Shown one piece after another: positions 6,947 through 8,562 of a DNA stretch of 8,562 nt; position 1 is the stretch's first letter; the number at the start of each line of letters is the position of its first letter. The notes below the pieces were generated by a model. That model saw only the letters and a list, made by a program, of their open reading frames with translations, was not told the origin of the DNA and searched no databases. This stretch comes from Hydrogenophaga sp. (GTDB lineage Bacteria; Pseudomonadota; Gammaproteobacteria; Burkholderiales; Burkholderiaceae_C). Made by a program: the position numbers and the translations under genes. The stretch spans positions 1-8,562 of the forward strand of contig JAGXRS010000375.1 in the NCBI GenBank assembly GCA_018335615.1, given 5' to 3'.

Positions 6947-7660
6947 ATGGCAAATACTCTCTTGAAAGTCAGCGGCCTGAAGGTCGCTTACGGTGGTATC
7001 AAGGCGGTCAAGGGCATCGATCTGGAGGTCAACGAAGGCGAGCTGATCTCGCTGATCGGCTCCAACGGTGCGGGAAAGACCACGACCATGAAGGCGGTGA
7101 CCGGTTCGCTGGCGTTTGAAGGTGGCGACATCGAGTACCTGGGCAAGAGCATCAAGGGCAAGGGCGCCTGGGATCTTGTCAAGCAGGGCCTGGCCATGGT
7201 GCCCGAGGGGCGTGGCGTGTTCACGCGCATGACCATCACCGAAAACCTGCAGATGGGTGCCTACATCCGCAACGACAAAGGCATTGCCGACGACATCGAG
7301 CGCATGTTCGTCATCTTCCCGCGCCTGCGCGAGCGCAAGGACCAGCTGGCCGGCACCATGAGCGGCGGCGAGCAGCAGATGCTCGCCATGGCCCGCGCGC
7401 TGATGAGCCAACCCAAGGTGCTGCTGCTGGACGAGCCCTCCATGGGCCTGTCGCCCATCATGGTGGACAAGATCTTCGAGGTGGTGCGCGACGTGTCGGC
7501 CCAGGGCGTGACGATCCTGCTGGTGGAGCAGAACGCGCAACGTGCCCTGCAGATCGCCGATCGCGGCTATGTGATGGACTCCGGCGAAATCACCATGACC
7601 GGCAGCGGCAAGGACCTGCTGACCGATCCGAAAGTGCGCGAGGCGTATCTGGGGCATTGA
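6947..7660 (+). CDS. livF: Branched-chain amino acid ABC transporter ATP-binding protein LivF
   Basis: LivF is the second ATPase of the importer and should pair with LivG under LivHM. It has 237 residues (E. coli LivF 237). Walker A GSNGAGKTT is at residues 38-46 (7058-7084), the family's MVPEGRGVF block follows in the Q-loop region, the signature SGGEQ is at 139-143 and Walker B LLLDEP has Asp162-Glu163. The switch position reads VEQN with Gln195 where most ABC ATPases have His; this is normal for LivF and not a defect. The C-terminus VREAYLGH is LivF-like. AAGGA at 6935-6939, 7 nt before the ATG, is a good ribosome site, so LivF can be translated independently across the palindromic gap. 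Cotranscription with livHMG is likely but the gap leaves room for processing. Confidence 0.96.
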   Translation: MANTLLKVSGLKVAYGGIKAVKGIDLEVNEGELISLIGSNGAGKTTTMKAVTGSLAFEGGDIEYLGKSIKGKGAWDLVKQGLAMVPEGRGVFTRMTITENLQMGAYIRNDKGIADDIERMFVIFPRLRERKDQLAGTMSGGEQQMLAMARALMSQPKVLLLDEPSMGLSPIMVDKIFEVVRDVSAQGVTILLVEQNAQRALQIADRGYVMDSGEITMTGSGKDLLTDPKVREAYLGH

Positions 7661-7674
7661 GCCGCCCTGCGGTA

Positions 7675-7691
7675 CAGCGCCCCCCGCGCTG
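7675..7691 (+). terminator. GC-rich hairpin just after livF, possible terminator
   Basis: CAGCGC (7675-7680) and GCGCTG (7686-7691) form a perfect 6-bp stem around a C5 loop, 14 nt past the livF stop. A smaller CCGC-CCT-GCGG hairpin (7662-7672) sits right before it. Only a short GCCTTTCGG follows, so there is no proper U-tract; it may be a weak terminator or a 3'-end stabilising structure. Confidence 0.4.
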
Positions 7692-7710
7692 GCCTTTCGG
7701 TCGTCAAGCC

Positions 7711-7776
7711 TCCCAGGGTGCAACACCTGCGGCCCGTCCTGATCGGGTCGAAGGTCGGTTTCGCGGCGTTGTGCGC
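7711..7776 (+). repeat. Degenerate second copy of the livG-livF palindromic element
   Basis: The left part (7711-7736) aligns to 6851-6875 with 23 of 26 columns identical and one gap; the shared core is TCCCAGGG, GCAACA and CGGCCCG. The right part (about 7753-7776) resembles 6879-6898 more loosely (CGGTTTCGCG against CGGTTCCGCG, then TGTGC). Between them this copy carries extra bases with its own small CCCG/CGGG hairpin. Pairings such as CAAC (7721-7724) with GTTG (7768-7771) are kept, so the fold seems conserved more than the sequence. This copy lies outside any gene, between livF and lysS. Confidence 0.55.
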
Positions 7777-7868
7777 CACGGCACGTCGTGACAGTGCATG
7801 GACGCCATTGGTCTGAGCGCCGAGAGGTCGGCCCAGCGCAGGGTTCAAGAGCGGGGCGGCGAGCCCAC

Positions 7869-7874
7869 TAAAAT
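7869..7874 (+). promoter_or_regulatory. Candidate -10 box (TAAAAT) of the lysS promoter
   Basis: TAAAAT is one base from the sigma70 -10 consensus. Upstream, TTCAAG (7844-7849) is a poor -35 candidate at 19-nt spacing; nothing better stands at 17. Predicted transcription start near 7881 gives a leader of about 85 nt. It stands out as an A/T-rich hexamer in a very GC-rich gap. Confidence 0.45.
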
Positions 7875-7884
7875 GCTGAGTTTG

Positions 7885-7931
7885 GCGCGGTTTTCGCGCT
7901 TGGTCTCGCCTGAGGGCGTGCGCCACCCTCA
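7885..7931 (+). other. Two stem-loops in the lysS leader
   Basis: Hairpin 1: GCGCG (7885-7889) and CGCGC (7895-7899) around GTTTT. Hairpin 2: TGAGGG (7911-7916) and CCCTCA (7926-7931) around a 9-nt loop. Both lie between the proposed transcription start and the lysS ATG, with no T-run after either. They could act in mRNA stability or translation control. I do not recognise a T-box, L-box (lysine riboswitch) or other known class; these are too small for a lysine riboswitch. Confidence 0.45.
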
Positions 7932-7965
7932 CGTTCTGCCCGCGCGGCGCCCACCTGGTCCCTTT

Positions 7966-8562
7966 ATGTCCCAAGCCAACTCCCAAAACCCTGCTGCCGA
8001 TACCGGTGCTGCCACCTCCTCCGCGTTCGACGACAACCAGCTGATTGCCGAGCGCCGCGAGAAGCTGAAAGCCCTGCGTGAGGCCCAGCAGCAGGGCAAG
8101 GGCGTGGCGTTTCCGAACGATTTCAAACCCGCCGACAAGGCCGCCGAGCTGTTCGCCCTGCACGGCGAGGCCACCAAGGAAGCCCTGGAAGCCAACCCGG
8201 CGCGCGCCAGCGTGGCCGGGCGCATGATGCTCAAGCGCGTCATGGGCAAGGCCAGTTTCGCCACGCTGCAGGATGCGTCCTTCGGTCCCTCGGGCGGCCG
8301 TATCCAGATCTACCTGAACAACGACAGCGTGGGTGAAGAGCTGCACAACGCCTTCAAGCACTGGGACCTGGGCGACATTGTGGCTGCAGAAGGCGTGCTG
8401 TTCAAGACACGCACCGGTGAGCTCACCATCCACGCCGACCAGATCCGCCTGATCACCAAGAGCCTGCGTCCGCTGCCCGACAAGTTCCACGGCATCCACG
8501 ACCAGGAAATCAAGTACCGCCAGCGCTATGTGGACCTGATGACCGACGAGTCGGCTCGCCAG
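7966..8562 (+). CDS. lysS: Lysyl-tRNA synthetase, class II, N-terminal 199 residues (3' end outside window)
   Basis: LysS charges tRNA-Lys with lysine using ATP. The frame from ATG 7966 stays open to the last base (199 codons); E. coli LysS is about 505 residues, so roughly the first 40% is present. After a Ser/Ala/Asn-rich N-terminus of about 22 residues comes the helical LIAERREKLKALRE, then VAFPNDFKP, and the OB-fold anticodon-binding domain from about residue 80: VAGRMMLKRVMGKASFATLQ, FKHWDLGDIVAAEG and LFKTRTGELTIH. The linker RPLPDKFHGIHDQEIKYRQR (from residue 168) into class II motif 1 is nearly identical to E. coli LysS. Catalytic motifs 2 and 3 lie beyond the window. The start fits by homology, but no Shine-Dalgarno sequence is visible before it; an in-frame GTG at 7918 would add 16 Pro/Arg-rich residues and is less likely. 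Confidence 0.95.
   Translation, partial: MSQANSQNPAADTGAATSSAFDDNQLIAERREKLKALREAQQQGKGVAFPNDFKPADKAAELFALHGEATKEALEANPARASVAGRMMLKRVMGKASFATLQDASFGPSGGRIQIYLNNDSVGEELHNAFKHWDLGDIVAAEGVLFKTRTGELTIHADQIRLITKSLRPLPDKFHGIHDQEIKYRQRYVDLMTDESARQ

Larger units (their letters stand above)
7661..7965 (+). other. livF-lysS intergenic region (305 nt)
   Basis: No convincing gene lies here on either strand. From left to right it holds a pair of GC hairpins after livF, the degenerate palindromic repeat, about 90 nt in which I see nothing distinctive (7777-7868), a TAAAAT box, and a leader with two hairpins before lysS. The arrangement suggests that lysS is transcribed on its own and not as the tail of the liv operon. 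Confidence 0.7.

Noticed and set aside
5577..6953. 458-codon open frame on the - strand across livM, livG and the palindromic gap
   Set aside because: It is antisense to livM and livG, which have intact family motifs; its own sequence shows no coherent family features.
7529..7531. Missing switch histidine in LivF (Gln195)
   Set aside because: Gln at this position in VEQN is normal in LivF proteins, so it is not evidence of an inactive ATPase.

Overview
The window is high-GC, densely coded DNA with every gene on the + strand. Gene content and protein sequence point to a betaproteobacterium, most likely Comamonadaceae (Hydrogenophaga/Acidovorax-like). That placement rests on protein style, the TACAAT/TAAAAT -10-like boxes and a Comamonadaceae-looking intergenic palindrome, not on a database search.

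Layout. (1) Positions 1-1794 hold the 3' part of ftsK, the DNA translocase of the divisome; its membrane domain lies mostly before the window. (2) lolA (1839-2477), the periplasmic lipoprotein carrier, and rarA (2485-3780), the AAA+ replication-recombination ATPase, follow with gaps of 44 and 7 nt. ftsK-lolA-rarA is an order also found in E. coli, where serS comes next; here it does not. (3) A 225-nt gap (3781-4005) carries a TACAAT box followed at once by a terminator-like hairpin with T6. (4) livH (4006-4935), livM (4951-6036), livG (6051-6821) and livF (6947-7660) encode the two permeases and two ATPases of a branched-chain amino acid (HAAT family) ABC importer. No substrate-binding protein gene is present. 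livH-livM-livG are tightly packed, but livG and livF are separated by 125 nt holding a strong nested palindrome. (5) A 305-nt gap (7661-7965) holds a hairpin just after livF, a degenerate second copy of that palindrome, a putative promoter and two leader hairpins. (6) lysS (7966 to the window end) encodes the N-terminal 199 residues of class II lysyl-tRNA synthetase and runs out of the window.

How the parts work together: ftsK/lolA/rarA are housekeeping genes for chromosome segregation, outer-membrane lipoprotein sorting and replication-fork maintenance. livHMGF would form the membrane and ATPase core of an amino-acid importer using a binding protein encoded elsewhere. lysS is an essential translation gene with its own apparent promoter. 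I found no mobile element, CRISPR array, tRNA/rRNA gene, toxin-antitoxin or defence gene, and no convincing novel protein system. The points most worth a second look are non-coding: the promoter-proximal hairpin before livH, the palindromic element splitting livG from livF with its diverged copy after livF, and the structured lysS leader without a visible Shine-Dalgarno sequence.
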